Shown: positions 35,866-48,764, counted from the stretch's first letter. The stretch: 64,000 nt of DNA from Pyrenopolyporus hunteri (GCA_902806595.1 CADCXC010000004.1:434001-498000); one strand, 5' to 3'. The notes: a model not told the origin generated them from the sequence alone. Numbers and translations are program-made.

Positions 35866-36975
35866 ATGAAGACCCTTCTTCTATCCTTAGGCGCTGGTTT
35901 CGCCGCGGGACTCCCTTCCAGCTTCCAGGATGCCTCCCGAGCTGCTCCGGAACAACCAGCCCTTAGCCTGGCCAACATAACCAAGGTCGACATGGCCAGC
36001 GGTCTCCAGGGCCGCCGTCTGGCAGGTCCATTCATGGACGTCGACTTCCCAGACCCGAGTATCATCTGGGGCGATGGGTCGTGGAAGGCCTATGGAACGT
36101 CGTCGAACGGCAAGACGATCCCCGTCGCCACGTCCTCGGACACGTGGTCTTGGACACTAACCGGGAACGATGCGCTGCCTAACCCCGGGTCCTGGGTTGA
36201 CCCCAACGACAGGGGCATCTGGGCGCCGGACGTTCAGAAGAATGTATGTCGTCTTAGCACCTATAATTGATCCGAAGATTTAACAAAGACCAACCCATAG
36301 GACGCCGGCGTATACGTAATGTACTACACGGCGCGGCAAAGCGGCGGGAACCACTGCATCGGGGCCGCGACGTCAAGCTCGGCACTGGGGCCCTTCACAC
36401 CGCAGGCGCAGCCGCTCATTTGCGACGGCGCGAACGGGGGCGTGATCGACGCGTCCGGGTACGATGACGGCGTCAACCGGTGGATCCTGTGGAAGGTCGA
36501 CGGGAACAGCCTGGGCGGCGCGACCACGTGCCAGGGCGGCACCCCCTCCGGCGACTACCGCCCGACCCCGATTAAGATCCAGCGCGTGGCGCGCGACGCG
36601 CTGACGCTGCTCGACGGCCCCAAGACCATCTTGGATAACGAGGGGAGGTCGAACGATGGGGTGGTTGAGGCGCCGTCTTTGTATAAGATTGCCGATGGCA
36701 ATTACGTGCTGTTCTACAGCGCGCATTGCTACTCGAGCGATGACTACGATGTTGAGTACGCTTTCTCGAGTACCATCGACGGCAGCTATACCAATCGCGG
36801 CATACTCATTCGTACCGTTGACAATCGTGGCGTTTTTGGCCCTGGCGGTCTTGATATTGACCCGAATGGCAGGAATGTGCTGTTCCACGGCCGGTTGAAC
36901 CCCAACCAGGGGAATGGGAAACGCGAGTTGTATAGTGCTGAGCTGACTATCAATGGGCGGTCAATTTCTTTATGA
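35866..36975 (+). CDS. Secreted GH43-family glycoside hydrolase
   Basis: Exons 35866-36243 and 36301-36975 give 350 residues; the 57-nt intron lies after APDVQKN. The N-terminus (MKTLLLSLGAGFAAGLPSS) is a signal peptide. The five-bladed propeller hallmarks of GH43 are present: FPDPSIIW with the catalytic base Asp (about 63), WAPDV, GVIDASGYDDG with the pKa-modulating Asp, and VVEAPSLYK with the catalytic acid Glu. The IDASG...WKVDGN pattern is close to GH43 arabinan/arabinofuranosidase-type members. Likely role: trimming arabinose or xylose side chains of plant cell-wall polysaccharides outside the cell. Subfamily and exact substrate cannot be settled by eye. The neighbouring MFS transporter is convergent with it, and no shared regulation can be claimed. 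Confidence 0.87.
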
Positions 36976-37351
36976 GAGTAGAGGAGCGTGCTCTTCATTG
37001 CGCGTTTTGGGATGTTGTTATATTGTTTGGTTTGCGAGCGATCGGTGCATTTTTGACGATATGATGGGCGGCTTAGTGGTCAATTCGCCTGTAATTGGAG
37101 GGGCGGGCCGCTATGTTCATAAGACTCTGGCAACTGCCTCGTATATACGCTACTATTCTTGGACATATACAGCGAACTTCTTACACGGTACTGACTTAGC
37201 GAGAGGGAGTTACTCTTACAGCAGGGACTTGAGGTTTTTAAATAAACACTTTCACACGATTGACTGTCAACCCATTTGAACATCCGAACGCCACAAGGCT
37301 ACACAATGACCTCAGGATTACTTATTTCAGGATAACCCACACCGCTCTCAT
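36976..37351. other. Short convergent intergenic spacer
   Basis: 376 bp between the convergent GH43 and MFS stop codons; it holds the two 3' ends. Nothing else is seen. Confidence 0.5.
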
Positions 37352-39580
37352 TTATAGAGAGTGCAACTTTGAATCTTTAGTCCAGCGTCGGAATTGTTTC
37401 CCATATGGAATAAAGACGACTAATCCGAGGAGTGAGAACCCGCAGGTAAGGGCCATGAGCAGCAACACGGGCGCAATGTACCCGGACCGCGCGGCCCAGC
37501 CGTTAAAAAAGAATATCATGCCGAACTACCTCTTAGTTAGAAATTATAGCCGGCGAAGGGGAAAGGGGGCACCGAGGTGAAGCCACTTACCCCGAAAGTG
37601 TTCTTCACGATGGTGGCGGCGAGCATGATCTCGCCTGGGAGAGACTTGTACTGTTTTTAAGACCTAGTGTTAGCGATTGAACCCTATCTTCACTGGGTTT
37701 CATCCCGCTGGCGAATCCCGAACGATGAGATACGACCCGAGAATGACGATAACTTACCGAGTCAACCGCGTACGCGATAGCAATAGCCGGAACCCCAACG
37801 ACCTGAAACCCAACAAGCGTGTACCCGATAATAACAATAACCTCCCACGGCCACGCGCGCTGGTACCCCACAGCCGTGACCACCATCCCCGCCAGATTAG
37901 CGGCGACATACGGCAGCAGAGCAGGCAAACGCATCTCGGCCTCGAGCACACCCGCATTATTCCTCGCGCGGCGCAGGGCGATCCAATCCGACAGCGGGCC
38001 AGCCGTGACCAGAGCGACCGCGGCGCCGGCGACGAACGCGAAGTTCACGAACCCGATCTGGTCGGGCGTGAACAGGTACGGCGGGGCGCCGAACACCTGG
38101 GCCTGCGTCAGGTTGAGCGCCAGCAGGGAGTTGGCCGCGAAGCCCATGCTCAGCGACGCCCACAGCACGATCGGGTAGCAGAGCAGGACGCGCACCGGCG
38201 ACGCCACGTCCCGCGCCAGGACGCCGGCGACGCCCCGCCGCGAGTATTCGTGCCCGTACCGCAGACGCGCGCGCAGCGGGAGCAGGGAGAACTGCGCCCA
38301 CGTGGGCCGGCCTAGTGCGGCGTGGCGCGCGGCCGTGAGGGCGGGTTGCGGGGGCGGGGAGGGTGAGAATGGGTGTGGGCGCGCGCGCGCCTCGGAGCTC
38401 GAGCTGTAGATTGTGCCGTTACCGAACTTGCCGGTCGCTGCGGTCGCGGTTGAGATTCGGATTTCGGTTATCGCGGAGTCGCTGGGGCTTGGGACTCGAG
38501 GGGTCGGGCGGTCGTATTTGGTTTCTGGGTGGGCGACTAGGAGGAAAATGAAGCTTGCCTTGACGGATTGTTAGATGCAACTTGAATTTATGGGTTTGTT
38601 TCAAATATCGGTAGGGGGGGATATGAGGAGCAACTTACACCTTGTAGGATGGTACAGGTCCAAAACTTTGAAGGATATGGGTCAGCTGAAGGCTGGAGAT
38701 TATAGTATAGACGCTTTCTCAACCGGAAACCGACAGGAGGGTTTAAACTTACAAACCATCTCCAGGAGATCTGTGAAGCAATAGCGCCCGAAATGACGGG
38801 CCCGATGAAGAGGCCCAAGAAGTATGCCCAGCTAGATGTAGGGTTATAAGCATTTTCTCTTCCTCTATAAGCTATACCGTAAGTCGAAACGGGACCAACT
38901 CACAAATACAAAGCCATACTACTTCCCCTCTGATGCAAGAACAGCAGGTCCGCGATGACCATCGGCATAATACTCTCATTAGCCGCCGCCCCCAACCCCG
39001 AGATGACGCGGGCCCCCAGGAAGCTCGGGTAACTCGTGACAAGGCCCTGCCAGATATTCGCCAGGATGCAGATAAGGCCGCAGATCAAGACGACGGGACG
39101 GCGCCCTAACACGTTGGCGGCGGGCACGATGAGGAAGTTGGCGTAGCCGAGCGTGATGGCGGCCGCGCCGAACAGCATGTTGACCTCGGGCAGGCTCTTC
39201 TGGAACTCGGCCTCGAAGATGAGCGTCATGGGCGAGATGGCCAGCGGCGTCAGGATGCTCACGAACACAAACACGAATTGGTTCACGAGGACGATGGCCT
39301 TCCATGTTAAGTTCCAATTCTGAGAGCGGCGTTAGTAAGGGTTGCGTTGGCGTCTATGCTAGCAGGAGGGGGAAAGGGGGGGCTGATGTTGGGAATGGAG
39401 TCTCACAAGCGGGTCGTCTGAGCTTGATGTCGGCTGCGGGATGAGAACGACCTCATTGTTGTTGGCTATGTTCTCGCCGCCGTCCTGGTCCGTGAAGATG
39501 ATATCGGTACCCGGTATGATATCCGGTTTCTCGCCTAGCGTCATAAGTTCTAGATCACTCTCGCGCGGAATATGGCGCAT
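37352..39580 (-). CDS. MFS transporter, drug:H+ antiporter (DHA1) type
   Basis: Seven exons on the minus strand, 39580-39407, 39319-38904, 38831-38753, 38665-38639, 38558-37758, 37650-37591 and 37525-37352, give 576 residues with all phases consistent. Exon 4 is only 27 nt (nine residues, FWTCTILQG). Family marks are DPLNW before TM1, GRRPVV in the TM2-3 loop, GLFIGPVISG in TM5, the SWRWF-FWTC junction, PETKYDRP after TM6, and a long basic central loop of about 90 residues. The C-terminal half has six further helices ending in PYGKQFRRW. This is the 12-TM DHA1/synaptic-vesicle-type layout of plasma-membrane exporters in fungi. Substrate is unknown. The exported compound could be a toxin or metabolite, but no biosynthetic genes adjoin it. 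Confidence 0.88.
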
Positions 39581-40591
39581 TGTGGACCGTAGGATAAGTA
39601 GAGCTCTCTTACTTCAGCGGCGATTTTCTCATAGGTACTTCAATAGGTATGTATACGATGAACGTCTCTGTCTTCGAAGCGGGTCAGGTAAGACAAGCCG
39701 GACAAGTCGGTCTTATTCATTTCCATCGTTCTTCTATAGTTATACTAATCTCTCTGGATACGTGATCAGCGTTTGATGGCTTAAGCCTGCGTACTTGGAC
39801 ACTTACCAAGTCTTACATAAAGTTCATCCTGAGCACTGAGCCGAGAGAATCCTTCACGGTGGACGAGCAAGGGTGCCGTCTGCTCTCTCCGGACTTTCCC
39901 ATCGCGGAGGGGAGATTCGATACACACGATAATATTGCGTCCGCGGCTGCCCTGAGTGGTATACTATCTATCGCAGAATGCGATTTTCATTCTAAGAGTA
40001 GTGGTTTGGTGTCGATGATTCCGAATGGGGTGCCGCTATTGATCTTTGGCGTTGTGTGCACGCCGGACGTCCGGATTGTGGATGGCTTGCCTAGTATTAA
40101 GCCACAAAAATCCTATATTCAGCCCGGTAGCAAATTGGAGGCTCATCACTTATCGAAGGGCGTAGTGTTTTTACCTTGTAAACATATTCCGCATCCATAT
40201 AACCTCTTCCGGTTGATATCGTGATGGCTTATCCAACGTTAAGAGGACCCGTAACATGGATGTTGTTCGTCAGAAGTACTCTTTAGGGTTTTAATGTAAG
40301 AACTCCTTGCACTTCGTGATGGTCGTACATTGAATCCTAATTGGAATGATAACGACTGATAGTACCTAAATATTGGCGATACGCTCATACGGATAACTCT
40401 CCATCACTTGAGAAGCTAGGGCGTGAAAAGTCCTGTTCTGTAGGCGGTCGTCAAGTTGCAGAATGCACTTTTGGCATTGGTGAGGCGCCAACTCCAGCTA
40501 GCAGGAAAGGAGTAATATGGTCGTATTCACATTAACGTTCTATTAGTTATTTCGACCTCGTCTCTAGCCAAGACCGAGCCGAGACCCTCTT
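39581..40591. other. Intergenic region, no supported gene
   Basis: About 1 kb between the MFS start and the dehydrogenase stop. A 121-codon plus-strand frame at 39859-40224 shows no family features or splice context. Confidence 0.5.
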
Positions 40592-41874
40592 CTAATAGTG
40601 TAGCTCACGGTTTACTACGTTGATAAGCGGCTGCCCAGAAGCCAGCTTCCCAAGATTAAGCTCGAGGATATCCAACAGCCTATCCCAGAGAGCCTCGGTC
40701 CTCCAACTTATATGCGGCGTGATGAGTAGATTCGGGGCGCGCCACAGCGGATGGTCGCTGGGGAGGGGCTCGGGATCTGTGACGTCGAGCGCAGCGCCGC
40801 GGATCTGCCCCGTCTCGAGTGCCTTAACCAGCGCATCTTGGTTGATGTGGCCGCCTCGCGCGATGTTCGCCACGAAAGTCTTCCTCTTACTGAGGATCTC
40901 GAATTGTTCGTCCGAGATGATGTGTCTCGTCTCCGGTGTTAGTGGCAAGCTAATCACCAGCAGATCGAGTCCCTGAGCGAGGAACTCGTTTACATCCTCT
41001 CGGGCTGTGCCGTGGAACCACTTCGCCGGTAGGATCCCGTCCGGATCGCCGGTGCCTGGTACGCAGTAGCTGTCGTCTTTGCGCGACTCCGGGGTAGGTC
41101 GCTCGCCGCGCGTGTATGCGTAGACTTCCATGCCTAAGGTACTGGCCAAGCGTGCACATTGCCTCCCAATTGCGCCGTACCCTAAAATACCTCTACGAGG
41201 GGGTTAGCGCCGCCGTGCGCTCATCTATCGCACGAGCTTAGCGAAACGGACTCACATTCGCCGGCCAGTTGAATCTTGCACGCGTGCCTCGAAGGGCGAC
41301 TCCCAATGTCCCGTCTTCATCTGCTCGGCGTAGTGCAAGAAGTTATGCTGATGCGAGAGCCATGCGCCAATGACCCATTCCGCGATCTGCGGTCTTCGCG
41401 GAGAGTTAGCTTGTATCTTTTCCTTTACACACGTACTATAAGGTATCCTTATGGGGTTAACCCCTTAAAACCTCCTAGGCAGGGCGTGGTGAATCGAGAA
41501 GTATGGACCTACGCGTGAACACCGTTCGAGGTGCAGAAGATGACATTGTTGTTCCTGTACGTGGTGTGGTTCGGCCACCTATCAACACCGGCAGAAGTGA
41601 CCTGCACGAAACGGACATTGGGTATCAGCTCAGCTGGAGGCGGCATGAAGGTAGAGAGTATCGTGACACCGTCCCACACCTCTGCGGCGAGATCCTTGGC
41701 GTTTACAAGAGAATTATCATGGTTTACTGCTCTAGCCCACCGCACTCGAAGGCCCTTGAAACGTTTGGTAATGCGTTCTATCCATTCCGGTCTCTCTGGA
41801 AATGGGAAGAAGACCAAGAGAACGTCGTTGCTCAGAGGACTATTGTCCTCTCCGGCTTTCTCAACCGCAGACAT
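40592..41874 (-). CDS. NAD(P)-dependent D-isomer-specific 2-hydroxyacid dehydrogenase
   Basis: Three exons, 41874-41513, 41393-41256 and 41192-40592, give 366 residues; introns are 119 and 63 nt. The Rossmann motif GYGAIG (about 171-176) appears only after joining exons 2 and 3. The catalytic set of the family is present: Arg in NIARGGHINQDAL, Glu in the DVTDPEPLP segment, and His in LLITPHIS. An SAGVD-type motif (TSAGVDRW) lies in the substrate half. The enzyme reduces 2-keto acids to D-2-hydroxy acids or the reverse; glyoxylate, hydroxypyruvate and related substrates are common, but the true substrate is not evident. The frame extends 47 codons further upstream (to 42015); I chose the internal ATG because family members start just before the LLVFFPFPERPEW segment. 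Confidence 0.87.
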
Positions 41875-42652
41875 GGCCGACGATACCGCAACCCCCGGGT
41901 ACGATATCTTCCCAAAATACTTTGGGGCTGTTGGTTTCTCAGGTCTCGTCGTGCACCAATCTAACGACCATGCTACAAACGACGATGATACCCGATCAAC
42001 ATATATAAAATTCACACGGCCGAATTCCCCTTTTTAAGACCAACAGGACGCCCGCTGTGACGGATGTATGGGCTATGGGTTTGAGCGATTGGAGTATCGA
42101 CAGTCGCAATATTGATTATGAATCTGTGTCTCAGGGTTACCATCCAACTGGATCTGTTGGCGATGTAACCGAGGAATGTTTTTAAGCTGCTTACATATGC
42201 CCTACCACCTGACGGCTTCGCAACTTGAACCCCAAAGACGGTTGTCGTCCATGGTGTGCGCTACGTCAACTTGCCCCGCTGATGAAAATAAGTGGATGAA
42301 AGAAGCGTTATTATAGTCTAGGATGGCGTGATGATCCGGGTCCAACCCACACCCATTAATAATGGGTTCTATCGGTATCGGGAACCACCAACTATGTAAG
42401 GCGAGGTTGAATTAGCGTAAATTTTTTGCTGGTATTGTTAGCTAAGAACCCCCATTATCTTTTAGGATCCGAAACGGAACGGTGAGTATGAGTGCAATTG
42501 TGTGGATGCATCAGTAGGTAACTATAGTTCTGCTGAGAGTCGTACAAGTAAATCACAAATGTTGAAAACCCATCAGATCCAACCCATCTAACGCGTGCAG
42601 TAGCGCCGGTGCTTGTTAATACAAATCAAATCCAAATTCGAAAACACAATTA
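41875..42652. other. Intergenic region, no supported gene
   Basis: About 780 bp between the dehydrogenase start and the remodeller stop. It may include the dehydrogenase's alternative upstream start (to 42015). Nothing else is seen. Confidence 0.5.
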
Positions 42653-45556
42653 CTAACCCTTCATCTGAGTGATACCGTCCGCAGCAGTTTCGACAACTTG
42701 GAAACCGGCAGCGTTGCCGGCTCCTCTAGCAGCACGCTCAAACGCCTCGTCACTTCTTTAAGGTGTATTAGCAGGAAATAATTATTAGGAACCCGACGTA
42801 TAAGGGGTAGACACACCTGTCACATAGAATATTTATGTCTTCGTCGCTGAGGATCCGGTCCCCTCCCGAGTGTTGGTACACCTCGCCATCCTTCAACAAG
42901 AGGGATTGAAGAATCTCTTTATCTAAAGTCTCGTTGTTGTCGAGCTTTTGGCCCATCGTCCTGAACCCCCCCTTTTTGATAACAAGCTTTTCCAACCTAC
43001 GTTTTGCGTCGGCGCTGAGGAGGAGCTCCTCCTCCACTGTTCCTTTCGTGGCTAGTCTGTAGATAATGACGGGGCGCGTTTGGCCGATTCGATGACAGCG
43101 ATCCTGCGCTTGCAGGTCTTGTTGCGGGTTCCAATCGCTGATTCCTGCCTGTTAGCTAAACGAGTCTGTATGCTAGGGAACTGAGCGAACTTGCCTGTCA
43201 AAGAGTATCACGGTATCCGCGCTCGCAAGATTGATACCCTGACCGCCCGCTCTGGTCGATAGTAAGAATATCTTGAAGTCGGGATTTTCGTTAAACTCCT
43301 GAATTTGCTGCCTTCTGTCCTCCTGGGAAACGCCGCCGTCAATACGACACACGTTCCACTTGCGCAATTCGGCGCAATAATCGTGAAGTATGTCCAATTG
43401 TGTTTTGAACTGAGAAAATATGAGGACTTTGTGTCCCCGTTTGAACAGCTCTGGAAGTAATCTGTCTAAGAGAAGCATCTTGCCCGAAGCTGTTACAATA
43501 CTTTCATCGACCGGAACATCATCGCCGTATGCCCACGGGCTATAGAAATTGTGAGGGCTGTTGCATACCAGCCTCAGCTGCATGAGAGGGTTGCCTAGCT
43601 TCTTCTCGGCGATTTGAATTTCTATTTTATGTTAGACAAGCCGCATATCATAGGCTCTTCGACTTACTAGCAAGTTCCAGGGTCGCAGCCCGCTCAACCT
43701 CTACTTCATCCCGGATGTCTTCGTCCGACTCATCATCTTTAGTCGCGAGCTCAGCTACTAGCTTTGCCTCGAATTCATCGTCATCCAACATGTCTTCGTC
43801 AGAGTCGTCTGCTACCTTGTACGAAGGACGGCCTTTGCGCGGACGTCCTCGGGTGCTGCTGGCCGGGGTGGATTGCCGGCTCGACTTGTTACTCTTTGGA
43901 GACGAAGATTCGCTCGTTGGCGCAATTTTCCTCTTGCTAGTTCCTCTTGTTTGGGAAACAGGCGAACTGTTCTTGGGCGTCGTTTTTAACGTCGATACCG
44001 CCTTCCTACCCATCATCATCGCAAATGCATTGCTCGGTGTCGGGGAGGGTTCTTGGCTTAGGTGCGCGCTGTCAGCGCGAGATGATTGACGGCTTGACCT
44101 CCTAGAACTGTTCCGGCTATTGCGAGTCTCCGTCAACCGTTCGACGACCTTGTTTTCTAAGTAAGTTCTCGTGTCAGTCTTCTTATCGCTGATTACGTTG
44201 TAAAGGTCCGTCTGCTCCTTGGTCATCGGAGCGAATAGTACGTATTCGCGCTTCTTGGGCAAGTAGTTAGCCACGTCCGCCTTGATCCTGCGAAGCAGCA
44301 GAGGTTGAAGGACTTTGTGGATCTTGGAAACGAGATCTTGGCTCTCCTTATCCTCGATGAACTGTGTGGTGCCTTCTTCGTCTTGAAGATCGCTGAAATC
44401 AAACCACACTTCGAACGCTTCCCAATCGAGGAACGTTTCCGGCATTAAGAAGTGGAGTAAGGACCACAACTCTTTAAGATTATTCTGTAGCGGCGTTCCC
44501 GTTATTAGAAGACGGGTCGCAGACTTGAATTGCTGTAACTCCCTGAATAGCTTTGCATCGGCGTTCTTCATACGATGTCCTTCATCCTACGAAGGCTTCG
44601 TTAACTCCTGGAAACGGGGGTATATTACGAGAAGAGACTACTTACGACGACGATGAACGCCCAGTCAATCTTGGAAAGGTTTGCGCGGTCTCTAAGAACC
44701 ATCTCGTAACTAGTACAGACTACTGGGAATCGCTGGGTCGGACGGCCTTTCTGGTAATTCCTCATGATCTTATCACGGAAGATCTGCTGCCGTTCTTGGG
44801 GAGTGCCATGATACAATACAAAAGGTATAGTTGGGGTCCATTTGCGAAACTCATCCTGCCAGTTTGATAAAGTACTTAACGGAGCAATGATCAGGTGAGG
44901 ACCAAAGTAATTCTCTTGTTCTCTGAGTAACGCTACGAGAGAAATGACTTGAATGGTTTTCCCTGTATTGAGTTAGAGCGACGAGTTAAGTCGAGCATTG
45001 GCTCATTGGCCCATCAGCTTTATAAGGGGAAGGGCGAATACTAACCCAAGCCCATCTCATCGGCCAATATACCACTTAGACCCTGCAAACATATCTCGTA
45101 CATCCATGTAAGACCCTCTAGTTGGTAATCCCGCATAGTTCCGCCACTCATGATCTTAGGTTGTTGTTTCAACTCGAGACCGGCGTCTGCTAACGCCTGG
45201 TTATCGAAGTCACGGCCGACACGACCGAGGGCTTTTGTTTTCTGGGTTAAGATGTCGCTGAATATTTTACTCTTTCGAAGGAGCTCGTCAAGTTCCTTGG
45301 CTTTACGGGCGCGTTCCTGGGGGGACAGTTGGACTTTGCGCTTCCTCCTAGCGGCGAGGCGCTTGGCTTCGGCTCTGGTATTCTCGGCCTTGGCTTTCTT
45401 TTCTTCGGTGAGCATCTGTTGCTCGGTGAAAGTCGAAGTAATACCCATTTTAACGCTATATAGGTCGTCTACCGGAGGCGGCGACGAAGGTGCACTAGTG
45501 GGTAGACGAGAGGATGAGCGGATGGAATCGACATCTGACGATGAGACAGACGCCAT
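42653..45556 (-). CDS. LSH/HELLS-Irc5-type SNF2 chromatin remodeller
   Basis: Six exons, 45556-45046, 44962-44646, 44586-43668, 43621-43195, 43137-42817 and 42752-42653, give 864 residues. Seen: a charged coiled N-terminus, MRDYQLEGLTWMYE, Walker A spanning the first junction (DEMGLGKT, 166-173), DEGHRMKN (277-284), GTPLQNNLKELWSLL, then a Ser/Thr/Arg-rich insert of about 150 residues (roughly 430-580). The second lobe has KVLIFSQF, STRAGGQGINL, and the junction-restored DSDWNPQQDLQAQDRCHRIGQ. DEGH rather than DEAH and the overall order match LSH (HELLS), yeast Irc5 and Neurospora MUS-30, linked to DNA repair and, in some organisms, DNA methylation and cohesin loading. Intron 4 (43194-43138) has a GC donor (GCAAGT). 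The gene is divergent from TOA2. Confidence 0.9.
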
Positions 45557-46290
45557 CCCGTCGAAAGATATATGACAAGACGACTGGGATAATGAGTCAC
45601 AACTACAGAAGAAAAAGAAGAAAAAGAACAGAGAAAAAAAAAGCGGATTATTACTAGGCTCGGGGATGCGATGATTTAGAGATCGGTCATATTAAAAAGC
45701 AAGCTGAATAGGCAGAAGTATGAAGTAGAGAAGTGATGATTTCACTAAAATGTCAATTTACATTTTATCTAGTTGCTAGCGCGTCACAGTTGTCAGATTG
45801 TCAGGGGGAGAGCGACGCGAATGAGTAGCGCTATCACGCGTTAAGTGGATGGCGGATAGGGCGATGCCGAAAGCGTCCAAGCAACTGGGACAGTGCTTGT
45901 ACCTACCTACCTACCTACGTATTGTGAAGTACCTAGGTACCGGTGGCAGGTCCGTTGAGGCGCCTTGGTTCCAATTGAAGGGTCCCAGGCGGCCGCCACA
46001 GGCAAGGCCCCATTTGCGATCCAGGCACGGCATACGCTAGGTAAGCACTCCCTCTAGGCTGAGTTGAGTAATCCCCACCCGCACCCCCAAAGTTCCCAGG
46101 TTCCAGGTCCCCATAATCTTGGTTGCAAGCATTCCACCCGTCGCATCATCTACCGCTTTCAAACAAATCATCTTCCACCAAACTCCATCCGAGTAGAAAC
46201 GCTCGCGCGCCACTGCTTCGTTCATCCGTCGCGATAATCCTGCGGTACTGTAATCCATATACGATATCCTATCTAGCAGTTATTATCAAG
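45557..46290. other. Divergent promoter region LSH / TOA2
   Basis: 734 bp between head-to-head starts. It has an A-rich purine tract at 45600-45645, a TACC tract at 45900-45918 and a CCTAGGTACC palindrome at about 45930-45941. Both genes encode nuclear factors. Shared control is possible but not shown. Confidence 0.55.
45900..45918. repeat. Short TACC tract
   Basis: About 4.75 copies of TACC beside a GTACCTAGGTACC palindrome in the LSH/TOA2 intergenic region. Confidence 0.9.
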
Positions 46291-46803
46291 ATGGCCGCTA
46301 CCGGACAGAATTTCTACGAGCTGTACCGACGAAGCAGGTACGGCGCCGCCATCGATGGTCTACATCGTCGTCTGGGCTCTTGTTAACAATGTCTATCACA
46401 GCGTCGGCACAGCGCTTACCGACACTCTCGACGATCTCATTACCGAGCACCGCATCGATCCCCAGCTTGCCATGAAGATTCTTGCCAACTTCGACCGCGC
46501 CATCACAGAGGTCCTCCAGGAAAAGGTCAAAGCTCGCCTGACTTTTAAGGTGAATACTTTTCCCTCCTTCTCTGTCCTTCTTCCCCTCCTCCTCGCGCCA
46601 CGGAGCGGGACAGGTCGATGCTAATCACGCATCTATTCGCGATGGTGTAGGGAAGCCTGGATACCTACCGATTTTGCGACGAAGTGTGGACGTTCCAGCT
46701 CAAGAACGTCACGTTCAAGATGGAGAACGGCGGCCAGGTAGTCTCGGCCGATAAAGTCAAGATTGTATCCTGCACCGCGAAGCCGACTGGGAACGCCGCA
46801 TAG
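46291..46803 (+). CDS. TOA2: Transcription factor IIA small (gamma) subunit
   Basis: Three exons, 46291-46337, 46402-46549 and 46651-46803, give 115 residues, the normal size. After joining, the protein reads MAATGQNFYELYRRSSVGTA, then the helical part LTDTLDDLI...MKILANFDRAI, and the beta-barrel part LTFKGSLDTYRFCDEVWTFQLKN...VKIVSCTA, which is almost canonical TFIIA-gamma. TOA2 pairs with TOA1 and stabilises TBP on promoters in the nucleus. Introns are 64 and 101 nt; the first splits the YRRSS motif. The unspliced open frames give only fragments. Confidence 0.95.
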
Positions 46804-48764
46804 GAAGAGACGTGACGTACTATGCGCAGCGCGAGTCACCGCGCAACTGCGTGAGAATTAAGAATCCCAGGAATGAATTTGGGCGGTACGGGAAGCAATT
46901 CTGCTCCCTATTTCGAGGCCCCCCGATTGCCCCTCTACGTCTCCACGGCTCGCATACGACAGGCAGGATAGTAACTATTCGACGTCTACATTACAACAGG
47001 CTAGACCTAGTCCCTTCGTCACTTCTACAAGAACGATAGCACGACCTCGGCGATCCGCGAACGAACCGGTATCGATGAATTCTACGATCGGTCTTACGTT
47101 AGACTACGCTCAGATCAGGGGATTGGGACGGGCGCATATTTCTTGTACGACAAGGCCTCATTTTCTTTTCCATTTTTAATGAGTCACTCGGGGTCCCTTG
47201 CATTTGGTGGCGTAATTCACGATGGGTCGGTTCTTACGGCGTTTTACGGAAGAGGGTATACTAAATTGTGCCACTATTGCATTAACAGACAATACAAACC
47301 GTGTGTTTGGCTTGCGCATAATACGAATCATTCGGTTATGTCTTGACGTTTTCCCAAATGCCGGTTGAATACATCGTACGTAGTTCAGTTCTAGTAAGAA
47401 TTATAGTATGGGTAACTCCTTACATATGTCCTTATTTCTGCGTATCCAAAGGGTATCGTGAATAAGAGTAGCCGTCTCACCAATCTCAGTCTATCGCACC
47501 CCAGGGACTAGGTAACCCTACAAGCACATCTCCCGGCAAGCGGCCTCGACTATCTCAAACCAACCCTCCTTGACAACACCACATACGAGAAAACGCAGCT
47601 CGACCCACCCCGGCAAAGCCCCTAAATCCTCTACTGCGATTCCACATGCAGTGATAGATATGCCTGGTAGGATAGTAGGACTCTGTTATATCAGTAGATA
47701 AGCCTAGCACTCCTACCTTTGTTGCTGTTAATAAATACATACCTACCTGGTACCTAGGTGAAGTAGATCTGGAAAAGGGGGTTGGGAGGGACGAAACTGG
47801 GGTCATGTAAATGTTGTATATGGTTAAGTTCTATCAGGCGTATAGCAAGCAAGGTATGAGAGACAATAATGCTCCTTACTAGCTCTTAAGCCCATACACA
47901 TCATACTGATCCCAAGTCATGTTAACGGATTAAATATCATGCTGAGTATCCATGGTTACTTGTAGATAATCCGCAGCCTTGCTTATCTAGGTACTCATAA
48001 CCCCGTGTTCCGTCCCGTCAGGCTGTATCATGACCGTGGCGCCTTGCTTCATAGGCAACTGCCGAAAACGACAGCGAATAATCGACATAGCACTGTGCTA
48101 TATACCCATTGTACGGGTTGAAGCGGCATCAAAGTCGCCGACCCACGGCTGTGGAAATGACAGAACGCCGGATTAGGGAATCACTTCGACCCGTCTTCGC
48201 TAGCCTCCCTCGTCGTATTCACATCATTGCCCCGTAAAGCCCAACCTAGACCGTTGTGTATCGTCGGTTCTCAGCCGTATGAGGCCCTTTCCTAATTATT
48301 ACGAAAGTCGCGAGATGTATGCTAGACCCCGGACATACTATCCTTTCTAGAATGGTGGTCCATGGACTCTAGGGGTGGACGGCAGCCGTCACGCTACTTA
48401 TGATTCTTGCGTATATATCCCGCCCTTAGCCGTAGGGTATCTCTTTCAAGGCCTACACATGTTGTGCAACCCAAGATAATACCTTGGTTTACGCAGATCG
48501 ATTCCTGCTTTAGCGATCTATCGACTACCTAATAATGCACCACGATAAGCGAGGTGTGGCTAAAGATATCAGGTAGGATGCTTTTCCCTCGCCCGAGATC
48601 AGAGGGATGTGAAATGATAAAAGCCTTGTCCAACCCTACGTTATTCACGTCTTTTCCCCTGACTATGGGTTTTCGAATATCGAGTACTTCACACACCGGG
48701 CTCACTTTCTTTGCAGACAAGTGCCTACCCTACTCGTTGCGATTCGTCCAAGGGCGTCTGCAAC
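46804..48764. other. Intergenic region, no supported gene
   Basis: About 2 kb between TOA2 and the small gene at 48765. Frames of up to 93 codons (such as 48554-48835) overlap the small gene's 5' flank and have no recognisable motifs. Confidence 0.5.

Noticed and set aside
36373..36888. Minus-strand frame of 171 codons opposite the GH43 gene
   Set aside because: Shadow frame opposite a coding exon with clear GH43 catalytic motifs; GC-rich third positions keep it open.
39859..40224. Plus-strand frame of 121 codons
   Set aside because: Starts at a non-ATG codon, no splice partners, no recognisable features.
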